Notes: generated by a model not told the origin, from the letters alone. Shown: positions 53,405 through 62,251, counted from the stretch's first letter. The stretch is 64,000 nt of DNA from Streptomyces ruber (GCF_014648075.1 NZ_BMQK01000010.1:124001-188000); one strand, 5' to 3'. Numbers and translations: made by a program.

Positions 53405-54405
53405 ACCCGCAGCAGCCCCTCCCCCTCATCGGCCTCACCATGGGCGACGGCGCCGGCATCGGACCGGAGGTCATCGTCCCGGCCGTGCTGGACCCGGTCA
53501 CGCTCGGCCGCTGCCGCCCCGTGGTGATCGGCGACGCCGCACGGCTGCGGAAGGCCGCCGCGATCCTCGGCGTCACGTGCGAGATCGTCGCCGTCGACGC
53601 CCCGGCGGAGGCCGAGTTCACCTCCGGCCGCGTCAACGTGATCGACCTCGGCCTGCTCCCCGAGGACCTGCCCTTCGGCAAGCTGTCCCCGGTGGCGGGC
53701 AACGCGGCGTACGAGTACGTCAGGCGGGCCGCCGAGCTGGCGGTGGCCGGTGAGATCGACGGCATCTGCACCGCCCCGCTCAACAAGGAGGCGCTGCACG
53801 CCGCCGGGCACATGTACCCCGGCCACACCGAACTCCTCGCCCACCTCACCGGCGTCGAGGAGGTGTCGATGATGCTGTCCACCGAGAAGGTGAAGGTCAT
53901 CCACGTCACCACGCACATCGGTCTGATCGACGCGGTCAACCGCATCGAACCGGGACTGGTCGAGCGGACCGTGCGCCGCGGCCACGAGGCCCTGGTCCGG
54001 GCCGGCAACCCGAATCCGGTCATCGGCGTGTGCGGCATCAACCCGCACGCGGGCGAGAACGGGCTGTTCGGCTACGGCGAGGAGGAGGAGAAGATCGTCC
54101 CCGCGCTGGAGAAGCTCCGCGCCGCGGGCGTCGACGCCCGCGGCCCGCTGCCCGCCGACACCGCGTTCTTCCTGGCCTCCCGCGGCGACTACGACCTCAT
54201 CGTGGCGATGTACCACGACCAGGGCCACGGCCCGGTGAAGGTGCTCGGCATCGAGGCGGGCGTCAACCTGACCGTCGGTCTGCCGGTGATCCGCACCTCC
54301 GTCGACCACGGCACCGCGTTCGACATCGCCGGGACCGGAAAGGCCGAGGCCGGTAGCATGCTCGAGGCGCTGCGGCAGGCCGCCGACATGTCCACCGCCC
54401 GCTGA
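53401..54405 (+). CDS. PdxA-family 4-phospho-sugar-acid dehydrogenase (PdxA2-like)
   Basis: 334 aa from GTG 53401. GLTMGDGAGIGPEV starts the family. Metal-binding histidines are in MYPGHTELLAH, INPHAGENGLFG and MYHDQGHGPVKVLG. True PdxA makes pyridoxal precursors, but paralogues next to DUF1537 kinases oxidise 4-phospho-threonate or -erythronate to dihydroxyacetone phosphate. The genomic pairing here favours that catabolic role over vitamin B6 synthesis. DeoR regulator follows 25 bp downstream. Confidence 0.9.
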   Translation: MNPQQPLPLIGLTMGDGAGIGPEVIVPAVLDPVTLGRCRPVVIGDAARLRKAAAILGVTCEIVAVDAPAEAEFTSGRVNVIDLGLLPEDLPFGKLSPVAGNAAYEYVRRAAELAVAGEIDGICTAPLNKEALHAAGHMYPGHTELLAHLTGVEEVSMMLSTEKVKVIHVTTHIGLIDAVNRIEPGLVERTVRRGHEALVRAGNPNPVIGVCGINPHAGENGLFGYGEEEEKIVPALEKLRAAGVDARGPLPADTAFFLASRGDYDLIVAMYHDQGHGPVKVLGIEAGVNLTVGLPVIRTSVDHGTAFDIAGTGKAEAGSMLEALRQAADMSTAR

Positions 54406-54430
54406 ACCCGCAGACACAGAAGGACACTTG

Positions 54431-55243
54431 ATGCCGCCCACCGCATCCCAGGCCCGGCGCGAGGAGATCCTGCACCTCGCCACCACCACCGGCCTGGCGA
54501 GCGTCGAGGAACTGTCGCAGCGCTTCGGCGTGACCGCCTCCACGATCCGCCGCGACCTGGCCCGGCTGACCGCCGACGGCCGTCTCGCCCGGACGTACGG
54601 CGGCGCGATGGCGCTGGCCGCCCACCCGGAGGCCTCGCTGCGGCAGCGCACCGGTGAGGCGTACGAGCAGAAGCGGGCGATCGCCCGGTGGGCGGCGGCA
54701 CAGGTGCAGCCGGGCGAGACGATCCTGCTGGACGCCGGGTCGACGGTGGGCGCCCTCGCGCACGAGCTGCGCACCGCGAAGGACCTCACCGTGGCGACCA
54801 CCGGGCTGACGGCGCTGCACGAACTGGCGGACGTCGAGACCGTCCACGTGGAGTGCCTGGGCGGCACGCTCCGCCCGCTCAGCCAGGCGTTCGTGGGCCC
54901 GCTGACCGAGGCGGCGCTGGAGCGGATGACCTTCGACCGGGTCTTCCTCTCCGCGGACGGCGTCACGGCGGACGGCGGGATCAACGAGGCGGACCTGCGC
55001 CAGACCCGTCTGAAGGAGCTGATGGCCCGCCGGGCGGCCCACGTCTACGTGCTGGCCCACGCGGAGAAACTGGGCCGCGCGCCGTTCCACGCCTGGGCCG
55101 CCCTGCCCCCCGGCTGGACCCTGGTCACCCACGAGGCGGCGGGCCCCGGCCAGGTGTCGGCCTTCACCGACCGGGGCATCCGCGTGGTCCGGGTCCGGCC
55201 GGCCGAGGAGCCGCGGGACCCGGGCGCACCGATGACGCCATAA
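54431..55243 (+). CDS. DeoR-family transcriptional regulator
   Basis: 270 aa from ATG 54431 with AAGGA upstream; a TTG one codon earlier is possible. The helix-turn-helix reads ARREEILHLATTTGLASVEEL and FGVTASTIRRDLARL. The DeoRC sensor domain has ILLDAGSTVGALAHEL and FVGPLTEAALERM. Such regulators sense sugar phosphates. It is co-oriented with the kinase and dehydrogenase and probably controls the whole divergent sugar-acid locus. Confidence 0.9.
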   Translation: MPPTASQARREEILHLATTTGLASVEELSQRFGVTASTIRRDLARLTADGRLARTYGGAMALAAHPEASLRQRTGEAYEQKRAIARWAAAQVQPGETILLDAGSTVGALAHELRTAKDLTVATTGLTALHELADVETVHVECLGGTLRPLSQAFVGPLTEAALERMTFDRVFLSADGVTADGGINEADLRQTRLKELMARRAAHVYVLAHAEKLGRAPFHAWAALPPGWTLVTHEAAGPGQVSAFTDRGIRVVRVRPAEEPRDPGAPMTP

Positions 55244-55539
55244 CCGAACGGCGCGAACCCGCCCGCCCCGCCCCGTCCCCTCGGCGCCCCGCCACGGTGC
55301 CTCGGGTGCTAATGAACGCCGCAACACCCGACGTCCGGGCGGGGCGTTCCCCTGTCACACCTGCCGGGCGGCCGCGGCCGGTCCCGGGCGGGCCACCGGC
55401 GGAGGCGGCCGCCGGGGCCGCGTTCGAGCCCGGCCGGGCCTCCGCCCGGCCGGGAAATCCCGCCGACGGCGACGGCGTACCGGGTACGGTCACGCTGCGA
55501 GCCGCCACTTTCGTCCGGCTCCTCCCGAAGGGGGTCGTC

Positions 55540-57051
55540 ATGCGCTGCCTGGTCGTGTGTTGTGACGGTACGTGGAACACCTCGACACAGCCGTCCGTGA
55601 CCAACGTCTTCCGGCTGTACAACGCGCTCGACACGACGGACGCCGAGGGCAACGAGCAGCCCGCCGTCTACCAGTCGGGCGTGGGCACGAGGGGCGGGCT
55701 GCGGGCCTGGCTGCACGGCGGGATCGCCGGGGCGGGCCTGTCCTACGACATACAGGACGTGTACCGCTGGCTGACCACCAGGTACGAACCCGGCGACCGG
55801 ATCGCGCTGTTCGGCTTCAGCCGGGGCGCCTACACCGTGCGCAGCCTCGCCGGCATGATCGCGACCTGCGGCCTGCCGGACCTCGGGGGCCGGGACGACA
55901 CCGGCATCCGGACCACCGTCCGGCGCGTGTACGACGAGGGATACCGCCGGTCCCGGCGCGACTCGTCCTGGCGCGACGGACTCGACTTCCTGTACGACCC
56001 GCGCACCGCCGCCGCGCCGTTCCCCGTGCACTTCATCGGGGTGTGGGACACGGTCGGCTCGCTCGGCATCCCGGACAACCTCGGTTCCCTCGACCTGGGG
56101 GGCGCCCCCGGGCGGTACGCGTTCCACAACACGCAGCTGGACCCGCGCATCCCGTACGCGCGGCACGCGGTGGCCCTGGACGAGCACCGGGGCCCGTTCA
56201 CGCCCGCGCTCTGGGACGAGAGCCAGAAGGGGCCGCGGCAGGACCTCCTGCAGGCGTGGTTCCCGGGGAGCCACATGGATGTCGGCGGCGGTCACCCCGA
56301 GACGGGCCTGAGCGACGGCGCGCTGCTCTGGATGGCCGAGGCGGCGCGGGCGGCCGGGCTCGGCTTCGACAAGGCCATGCTGACGCAGATCACGCCCGAC
56401 GCCAGGGACGTACTGCACGAGGACGAGCGCAGCTCCTTCCGTCTGCTGGCGCCGCTGTACGACCCGCTGATCGGCCCGCTGCTCCAGCCGTTCTTCGCGA
56501 CCCGGCCGCGGGCGGTCCCGCTGATCGACGCCGGGGCGCGGACCGGCACGGTGCACGCGTCCGCGTACGAGCGCCGACTGGGCAAGATCCTCACCAGCCC
56601 GCCCTACCGCCCCGGCCGGGTGCTGGGGGTGGGCGACGAGGAGACGGCCGAGGTGTCCGCCCGCAGCCCCTGGAACGCGACCGGGCTCTACCTCGCACCC
56701 GGTGACTACGAGTTCACCGCCGAGGGCGAGTGGCGGGACGCGCTGGTCTGGTCGGGCCCGGAAGGCACGACGGGACGGGCCCGCTTCAACCCCCTCGGCG
56801 AGGGGCTGCGCCTCCTCGGTACGCTCCTCCGACTGCGCCGGGAGGACGACCTGCCGTGGATGTCCCTCGTGGCTGTGGTCGCCAACGGGAACGGCTCCGC
56901 ACCGCACCAGCGCATCGCCGTCGGCAGGCGGGCCACCGCCCGTGTGGAGGTGGACAGGGGCGGGTACCTGTACGCGTTCGCCAACGACGCCTGGGGGTTC
57001 TACGGCACCAACGCCGGAAGCGTGCGCCTCACGGTGACCCGCACCGCGTGA
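55540..57051 (+). CDS. DUF2235 alpha/beta hydrolase with a C-terminal LecA-like domain
   Basis: 503 aa from ATG 55540 (AAGGGGG upstream). LVVCCDGTWNTS and nucleophile S94 in FGFSRGAYTVRSLAG are hallmarks of DUF2235, the fold shared with Tle1-type phospholipase effectors; GVWDTVGSLG and WFPGSHMDVGGGH complete the site. Residues from about 375 differ: GLYLAPGDYEFTAEGEW, then a segment ending YLYAFANDAWGFYGTNAG and SVRLTV. This resembles the Ca-dependent LecA (PA-IL) galactose lectin with its ND-x-x-G-x-Y-x-x-N-x-G pattern. No signal peptide. Neither immunity gene nor secretion gene is adjacent. Preceded by 296 bp without a recognisable gene. Confidence 0.85.
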   Translation: MRCLVVCCDGTWNTSTQPSVTNVFRLYNALDTTDAEGNEQPAVYQSGVGTRGGLRAWLHGGIAGAGLSYDIQDVYRWLTTRYEPGDRIALFGFSRGAYTVRSLAGMIATCGLPDLGGRDDTGIRTTVRRVYDEGYRRSRRDSSWRDGLDFLYDPRTAAAPFPVHFIGVWDTVGSLGIPDNLGSLDLGGAPGRYAFHNTQLDPRIPYARHAVALDEHRGPFTPALWDESQKGPRQDLLQAWFPGSHMDVGGGHPETGLSDGALLWMAEAARAAGLGFDKAMLTQITPDARDVLHEDERSSFRLLAPLYDPLIGPLLQPFFATRPRAVPLIDAGARTGTVHASAYERRLGKILTSPPYRPGRVLGVGDEETAEVSARSPWNATGLYLAPGDYEFTAEGEWRDALVWSGPEGTTGRARFNPLGEGLRLLGTLLRLRREDDLPWMSLVAVVANGNGSAPHQRIAVGRRATARVEVDRGGYLYAFANDAWGFYGTNAGSVRLTVTRTA

Positions 57052-57131
57052 ACGCGGCGGCCCCGTTCCCGGCCGCGCCGAGTGGGAACCCGCACTGCTC
57101 GTACGCCACACTCGAACGGGAAGGGCAGACC

Positions 57132-57962
57132 GTGACCAGCATTCCGGTGCACACGCTCAACGACGGCAGGAAGCTCCCCGGCATCGGCCTCGGCACCTGG
57201 CCGATGGACGACGGCCAGGCCGAGCAGGCGGTCGCCGAGGCCCTGGAGCTGGGGTACCGGCTCGTCGACACCGCGGCCGACTACCGCAACGAGACCGGTG
57301 TCGGCCGCGGTGTCGCCCGTGCCGGTGTCGCCCGCGAGGAGATCGTGGTGACGACGAAGCTGCCGGGCCGCCACCACGGCTACGAGGAGACGCTCGCGTC
57401 CTTCGAGGAGTCCCGCCGGCGGCTCGGCCTCGACTACGTCGACCTGTACCTGATCCACTGGCCGCTGCCCCGCGTCGACCGTTACGTCGACTCCTGGAAG
57501 GCCATGGTCAAGCTGCGCGAGGACGGCCTCGTCCGGTCCATCGGCGTCTCCAACTTCACCCCCGGGCACATCGACCGGCTGGAGAAGGAGACCGGCGTCC
57601 TGCCCGCCGTCAACCAGATCGAGCTGCACCCGCTCCTCCCCCAGGACGAGCTGCGCGCCTTCCACGCGGACAAGGGCATCGTCACCGAGAGCTGGAGCCC
57701 GCTCGGCCGGGGCGGCGACCTGCTGGAGGACCCCGCGATCGGCCGGATCGCCGAGGCGCACGGGGTGACACCCGGGCAGGTCGTGCTGCGCTGGCACGTG
57801 CAGCTGGGCGCCGTACCCGTCCCGAAGTCGGCGAGCCCGGAGCGGCAGCGGCAGAACCTCGACGTGTTCGGCTTCGAGCTGGACGCCGACGAGGTACGGG
57901 CCGTCGCCGACCGCACCCGGCGGCGCCTGGGCGGGGACCCGGAGACGCACGAGGAGTTCTGA
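57132..57962 (+). CDS. Aldo/keto reductase (2,5-diketo-D-gluconate reductase-like)
   Basis: 276 aa from GTG 57132 with GGAAGGG upstream. Tetrad residues lie in YRLVDTAADYRNE (Asp, Tyr), VVTTKLPGR (Lys) and LYLIHWPLPR (His). GVSNFTPGH, NQIELHPLLPQ and PVPKSASPERQRQN, the cofactor-binding end, are all present. The group is the 2,5-diketogluconate reductase type, a broad NADPH aldehyde/ketone reductase. Physiological substrate unknown; it does not share motifs of the longer aldo/keto reductase at 50876. Confidence 0.9.
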   Translation: MTSIPVHTLNDGRKLPGIGLGTWPMDDGQAEQAVAEALELGYRLVDTAADYRNETGVGRGVARAGVAREEIVVTTKLPGRHHGYEETLASFEESRRRLGLDYVDLYLIHWPLPRVDRYVDSWKAMVKLREDGLVRSIGVSNFTPGHIDRLEKETGVLPAVNQIELHPLLPQDELRAFHADKGIVTESWSPLGRGGDLLEDPAIGRIAEAHGVTPGQVVLRWHVQLGAVPVPKSASPERQRQNLDVFGFELDADEVRAVADRTRRRLGGDPETHEEF

Positions 57963-58019
57963 GGCGGCGCCGGACTCCGGTCCTCGTCGCTGCGGAGACG
58001 CTGTACCCGGAACGGCGGA

Positions 58020-58425
58020 CATGGCGGAAGGACCGCGTGTCCCCCCGATGGCAGCGCGCCGCTCACCCGGCAGACGGTGAAGAGCGCCTTCGAGCTGCCC
58101 TGGCCGGCCGCGTTCACCGCGGGCCGGCCCACCGTGCTGCACGGCCGTTCCCGGAGCGGTGCCGGGACCGTGCGCCGGGTGGACGTCAGCGCCGACTGCG
58201 GCCGAGCTGGCGGCCGGCCCGGCTGCGCGACACGCCCCGGCCGGGTGTCCGGGTGCGCCGGGAGACCGGCTGGACCCCGGGCCCGCCCGGCTCGGTGGAG
58301 CTGCCGGCCCGGGCCACCGACGGCACCGGACGCACCCAGCCGGAGCGGTCGGCGCACAACACCCAGGGCCGTCTGTTCGACGCCGTGGTGCGGCACCCGG
58401 CCACCGCCGGCCGGGACCCGGGCTG
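58020..58425 (+). pseudogene. Sulfite-oxidase-type molybdoenzyme remnant (dimerisation domain)
   Basis: One frame reads LTRQTVKSAFELPWPAAF, TAGRPTVLHGRSRSGAGTV and RRVDVSAD. After a shift near 58198 another frame continues WRPARLRDTPRPGVRVRRE, WTPGPPGSVELPARATDGTG and RTQPERSAHNTQGRLFDAVV. This is the C-terminal molybdopterin-oxidoreductase dimerisation domain. The molybdopterin-binding domain with its cysteine is absent. It occupies nearly all of the 471-bp gap before the kynureninase stop. Confidence 0.75.
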
Positions 58426-58433
58426 CACGCTCC

Positions 58434-59690
58434 TCAGACCACCCGGCCCGTCGGCTGCGGCGCCGGGTCGTAGGCGGCCGTGCGCACGACGTCCCGCAGC
58501 CGCACGGCCGCCGTGACCATGTCCCGGTGCGTGGTGTACAGGGCGTTCACGCCGAAGCGCAGGAGGTCGGGGGCGCGCATGTCGGCGATCACTCCCTGGT
58601 CCGCGAGGGCCTGCACCAGCCCGTAGGCGTGGGGGTGGCGCAGGGCTGCCTGGCTGCCGCGGCGCGCCGGGTCGGACGGTGTCACGGCCTCGAAGCCCAG
58701 AGGTGCCAGCAGTTCGTCGGCGCAGCGGAGGAACAGGCCCGTCAGGGACAGGCTCTTCTTCCGCACCTCGGCCAGGTCGACGCCCTCGAAGGCGGTGAGT
58801 GCCGCTTCCAGGGCGAGCAGGGACAGGACCGGCGGGGTGCCGATGCGGGCCCGGGCTATGCCGGGTGCCGGGGTGTAGTCCGCGGCCATGGCGAACGGGT
58901 CGGCGTGGCCGGTCCAGCCGGTCAGCGGGGTGACGAGGTCCCCGTGGTGGCGGCGGGCCACGTACAGGAACGCGGGGGCGCCCGGGCCGCCGGAGAGGAA
59001 CTTGTATCCGCAGCCGACGGCGAGGTCGACGCCGAGGTCGTCGACGCGCAGCGGGAAGGCGCCCGCGGCGTGGCACAGGTCCCACAGGACCAGGGCGCCC
59101 GCCCGGTGCGCGGCGCCGGTCAGCGCCGCCATGTCGTACAGCTCGCCGGTGCGGTAGTCGACGGGCGAATAGCTGACCACGGCGACCCGGTCGCCCTCCG
59201 CCGCGAGGAACGCTTCGAGGTCGGGCGGGGAGACCCGCCGTACCTCGAGTCCCTCGCGGCCGGCCACCGACTCCGCCAGGTACCGGTCGGTGGGGAAGTG
59301 ACCGGGGTCGGTGACCAGCAGCGGCCGGCCGGGCCGCAGCGCGGCGGCGGCGGTGAGCGCGGTGAACAGCTGCACGCTCGTGGAGTCCCCCGCCACCGTC
59401 TGCCCGGGTGCGGCCCCGATGAGGCGGCCGACGGCGTCGCCGACCCTCAGGGGCGCGTCCCACCAGCCGTGCGTGTTCCACGACCTGATCAGGTCGGCGC
59501 CCCACTGCCGGTGCACGGCGTCGGTGAGGACCGGCGGCACCGCGGCGGGCAGGGGGCCGAGGGAGTTGCCGTCGAGGTAGACCAGGCCCTCGGGGAGCAG
59601 GAACCGTTCGCGGAGGTGGGCCAGGGGGTCGTCGGCGTCGAGCCGCGCGGCCTCCTCGCCGAGCGGGGCGGGGACGGTGGTCGTCGTCAT
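58434..59690 (-). CDS. kynU: Kynureninase
   Basis: 418 aa from ATG 59690. VYLDGNSLGPLP starts the fold. PLP-binding features are WDLCHAAGAFPL with D204 and GCGYKFLSGGPGAPA with Schiff-base lysine K230. WTGHADPFAM and the C-terminal LRFGVNALYTTHRD are family-typical. The enzyme cleaves kynurenine to anthranilate and alanine. It overlaps the formamidase-like gene by 4 bases and is last in a TDO-formamidase-kynureninase run. No hydroxylase (KMO) or 3-HAO gene is seen, so the expected product is anthranilate. Confidence 0.95.
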   Translation of the reverse strand: MTTTTVPAPLGEEAARLDADDPLAHLRERFLLPEGLVYLDGNSLGPLPAAVPPVLTDAVHRQWGADLIRSWNTHGWWDAPLRVGDAVGRLIGAAPGQTVAGDSTSVQLFTALTAAAALRPGRPLLVTDPGHFPTDRYLAESVAGREGLEVRRVSPPDLEAFLAAEGDRVAVVSYSPVDYRTGELYDMAALTGAAHRAGALVLWDLCHAAGAFPLRVDDLGVDLAVGCGYKFLSGGPGAPAFLYVARRHHGDLVTPLTGWTGHADPFAMAADYTPAPGIARARIGTPPVLSLLALEAALTAFEGVDLAEVRKKSLSLTGLFLRCADELLAPLGFEAVTPSDPARRGSQAALRHPHAYGLVQALADQGVIADMRAPDLLRFGVNALYTTHRDMVTAAVRLRDVVRTAAYDPAPQPTGRVV

Positions 59691-60535
59691 GACGGCACCG
59701 CCTCCCTGACCGCCCGCGCCGGGCGCCGGGGGCCGAAGCCCGCCGTCATGTCCCGGAGGGTGTCGGCGACGGCCTGCGCGCCGGGCGCGCCGGGCTCGAT
59801 GAGCGTGTAGTGGCCCGTGCCGGGCAGCACGACCGTGCGCAGGTCGCGGTGGACGGCCGCGTAGTCGGCGAACTGGGTGAGCGGCACCTCCTCGTCGGCG
59901 GCCCCGTGCAGCAGCACGGTGGGCACCCCGGTCGTGCCCGCGCCGCGCAGCAGGGTGAGCGGGTCGACCGCGGCCAGGCGCTCCTCGAACGCCTCCTCGC
60001 CGCCGAGGAGCTGGAGGGCCGCCCCGTCGCTGAGGCCGTCGCGCCGGGTGGCGGTGAGGTCGGTGAGCGGCGCGAGCGCGAGCACGGCCGTCGGCAGGGA
60101 GCGCGTGTGCCAGCGCGAACCGGCGGGCAGCAGTCCCCGGGCCGCGCACCACAGGGCCAGGTGGCCGCCCGAGCAGTGCCCGGCCAGGACGTACGGCCGG
60201 CCCTGCGGCAGGGTGTCGACGATCCTCGCCACGTCGTCGAACGTCTCCGGGTAGCCGCCCGCGCCGCCGGACCTGCGGAAGCCGGGGAGCAGGACGTCGA
60301 AGCCCTGCCCGGACAGCCAGGCGGCGAAGGGCGTGAGGTGCATCCGGTCGTAGCGCCAGTACCCGCCGTGCAGCAGGATCACCAGTGGCGCGTCCGGGTC
60401 GGTGGACGGCCAGGCGTCGTAGGTCTGGTGGGGGTGGTCGCCGTAGCTGTCGTGTGCCGGGGCCAGCACCGGCCGCAGGCTCAGGACCCGCCGCTCCTCC
60501 TCGGCGGCGAACGCGGAGATGACCCTAGACGGCAC
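59687..60535 (-). CDS. Kynurenine-formamidase-like alpha/beta hydrolase with a cysteine nucleophile elbow
   Basis: 282 aa from GTG 60535, inside the end of the TDO gene. The formamidase signature HGGYW is at 56-60. The nucleophile elbow reads AGHCSGGHLALW: Cys121 (codon TGC) is where related enzymes have Ser in GHSAGGH. The Asp (HGAADEEVPL) and His (GTGHYTLIEPG) are present. Position between TDO and kynureninase argues that it hydrolyses N-formylkynurenine. A cysteine nucleophile would be unusual but has precedent in dienelactone hydrolase, which has the same fold. Confidence 0.85.
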   Translation of the reverse strand: MPSRVISAFAAEEERRVLSLRPVLAPAHDSYGDHPHQTYDAWPSTDPDAPLVILLHGGYWRYDRMHLTPFAAWLSGQGFDVLLPGFRRSGGAGGYPETFDDVARIVDTLPQGRPYVLAGHCSGGHLALWCAARGLLPAGSRWHTRSLPTAVLALAPLTDLTATRRDGLSDGAALQLLGGEEAFEERLAAVDPLTLLRGAGTTGVPTVLLHGAADEEVPLTQFADYAAVHRDLRTVVLPGTGHYTLIEPGAPGAQAVADTLRDMTAGFGPRRPARAVREAVPS

Positions 60536-61373
60536 CGCGGGCCTCCCACAGCTCGGGGAAGACCGGGCGGGCCGCGCGCTTCTCCAGCCAGGCGAGTCCG
60601 GCGGAACCGGCGCTGCCGGGTTTGGCGCCCATCGCCCGGCGTACGACCATGACGTGGTCGAAGCGCCAGCGCGCGACCAGTTCCGCGATGCCGGTGAGCG
60701 CCTCCCCCAGGCCGAGCAGCGGGTGGAAGGGCGAGCCGGCGTAGATCTGCCGCCACACCTCGACCACGCCGGGATCCGGGACGTACGGGCCGGCCACGTC
60801 CCGGTTGCGGACGTGTTCGGGCACCGGCAGGCCCCGCCGGTGCAGGAAGCGGAGCACCTCGTCGTAGAGGGACGGGGCGTGGTACGTCTCGTTCAGCGCG
60901 TCGTGCACGACGGGGTCGCCCCGGTGCAGGTCGAGCATTCTGGTGTCCTTGTCGCCGAGCAGGAACTCCATGTGCCGGTACATCGCCGACTGGAAGCCGG
61001 ACGCCTTGCCGAAGGCGGCCCGGAAGCCGTTGAACTGACCGGGCGTCAGCTCGGCGATGGGCTGCCAGGAGGCGTTCAGGGCGGTGTGGGCGCGGCGGCT
61101 GCGGGTGAGCGCGGCCAGGGCCTCGTCCAGGTCGTCGCCGGCCAGCGCCCGCCCGGCCGACCGCCACTCGTGCACGATCAGCGTGAACCACAGTTCCTGC
61201 ACCTGGGTGGTGACGAGGAAGCCCATCTCGTCCGCGGCCTCGGTGAGGGGCTGCTGGAGCGAGTTGAGGACGGACGCGTGCACGTACTCGTCGTAGGGGC
61301 TCGGGCCGTGGAAGGGCCGGGTCAGGGCGTCGTCCGCGGCCGGCTCGGCGAGGGCGGACGTGCTGTTGTTCAT
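60525..61373 (-). CDS. Tryptophan 2,3-dioxygenase family protein
   Basis: 282 aa. Helical TDO fold: PSPYDEYVHASVLNSLQQP, ELWFTLIVHEW, and the proximal haem ligand H240 in RWRFDHVMVVRRAMGAK. The substrate-loop region is KPGSAGSAGLAWL. In well-studied TDOs the segment before ELWF is IxTHQ or IIHQ, with a distal His touching the indole nitrogen; here it is VTTQVQELWF, with Thr. The neighbours kynB-like and kynU support formylation of kynurenine from tryptophan, but a modified indole substrate is possible. First of the kyn run, 57 bp from the SDR gene. Confidence 0.88.
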   Translation of the reverse strand: MNNSTSALAEPAADDALTRPFHGPSPYDEYVHASVLNSLQQPLTEAADEMGFLVTTQVQELWFTLIVHEWRSAGRALAGDDLDEALAALTRSRRAHTALNASWQPIAELTPGQFNGFRAAFGKASGFQSAMYRHMEFLLGDKDTRMLDLHRGDPVVHDALNETYHAPSLYDEVLRFLHRRGLPVPEHVRNRDVAGPYVPDPGVVEVWRQIYAGSPFHPLLGLGEALTGIAELVARWRFDHVMVVRRAMGAKPGSAGSAGLAWLEKRAARPVFPELWEARGAV

Positions 61374-61430
61374 GACATCTCCTTGTGCTGCCGTCGGCCG
61401 GGAACGGGGTGTGTCGTCGGCTGACGGGGG

Positions 61431-62225
61431 TCAGACCCCGAGGTGGACGCCGCCGGAGGCGTCGATCCACTGGCCGGTCACCCAGCGGGCGTCGTCACTG
61501 GCCACGAAGGACACGACGTCGGCGATGTCGGCCGGCTGCCCCAGCCGGTCGAAGACGGAGGCGGACGCGTACTTCTGCCGGATCTCGGGGATCCTGAGCG
61601 TGGGGTTGATCTCCGTCTCGGTGTATCCGGGCGCGACGCTGTTCACGGTGATGCCGCGGGGGCCGAGTACCTGGGCGAGGGTCAGGGTGAGGTAGTCCAG
61701 GGCCACCTTGGTCATGCTGTAGGCGACGATCGGGGGGAAGGCGATGCGGGTGACCGCCGAGGAGATATTCACGATCCGGCCGCCGTCGCGCAGCCGGCCG
61801 AGGCCGCGCTGGATGATGAAGAAGGGCGCCCTGGTGTTGATCGCGAACACCCGGTCGTAGTCCTCCTCGGCGACGTCCGCGAAGGGGCGCGGCAGGGTGA
61901 TGCCCGCGTTGTTGACGAGGATGTCCAGGCCGGGGCCGGCGTTCTGCTCGGCGAGGGCCCGGTCGTAGGCCTCCCACAGCGTGTCGGCGTCACCGGGCAC
62001 GCCGAGTTCCGCCCGGACGGCGAAGGCCCGTCCGCCCTCGGCCTCGATCTCCTTGACCGTCCGCTCGGCCGCCGCCCCGTCGTGCCCGTAGTGCACCGCC
62101 ACCAGGGCGCCCTCCCGGGCCAGGCGCCGGCTGACGGCCTGGCCGATGCCGCGGCTGCCGCCGGTGACCAGGGCGGTCTTCCCCTGGTGCCGCTTGCCGG
62201 TGCTCTCCGTCTGCTCGGTGGTCAT
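61431..62225 (-). CDS. Short-chain dehydrogenase/reductase
   Basis: 264 aa from ATG 62225. NADP motif VTGGSRGIGQAVSRRLA, NNAG, catalytic Ser in NISSAVTR and YSMTK, with a normal C-terminus WIDASGGVHLGV. It resembles 3-oxoacyl or acetoacetyl reductases. It sits between the paaE gene (26 bp away) and the TDO gene (57 bp away) on the same strand, so it may be transcribed with the paa operon or the kyn genes. Its substrate is not evident. Confidence 0.9.
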   Translation of the reverse strand: MTTEQTESTGKRHQGKTALVTGGSRGIGQAVSRRLAREGALVAVHYGHDGAAAERTVKEIEAEGGRAFAVRAELGVPGDADTLWEAYDRALAEQNAGPGLDILVNNAGITLPRPFADVAEEDYDRVFAINTRAPFFIIQRGLGRLRDGGRIVNISSAVTRIAFPPIVAYSMTKVALDYLTLTLAQVLGPRGITVNSVAPGYTETEINPTLRIPEIRQKYASASVFDRLGQPADIADVVSFVASDDARWVTGQWIDASGGVHLGV

Positions 62226-62251
62226 GGTCTTCTCCTTGTCGGGTCGGTGGG

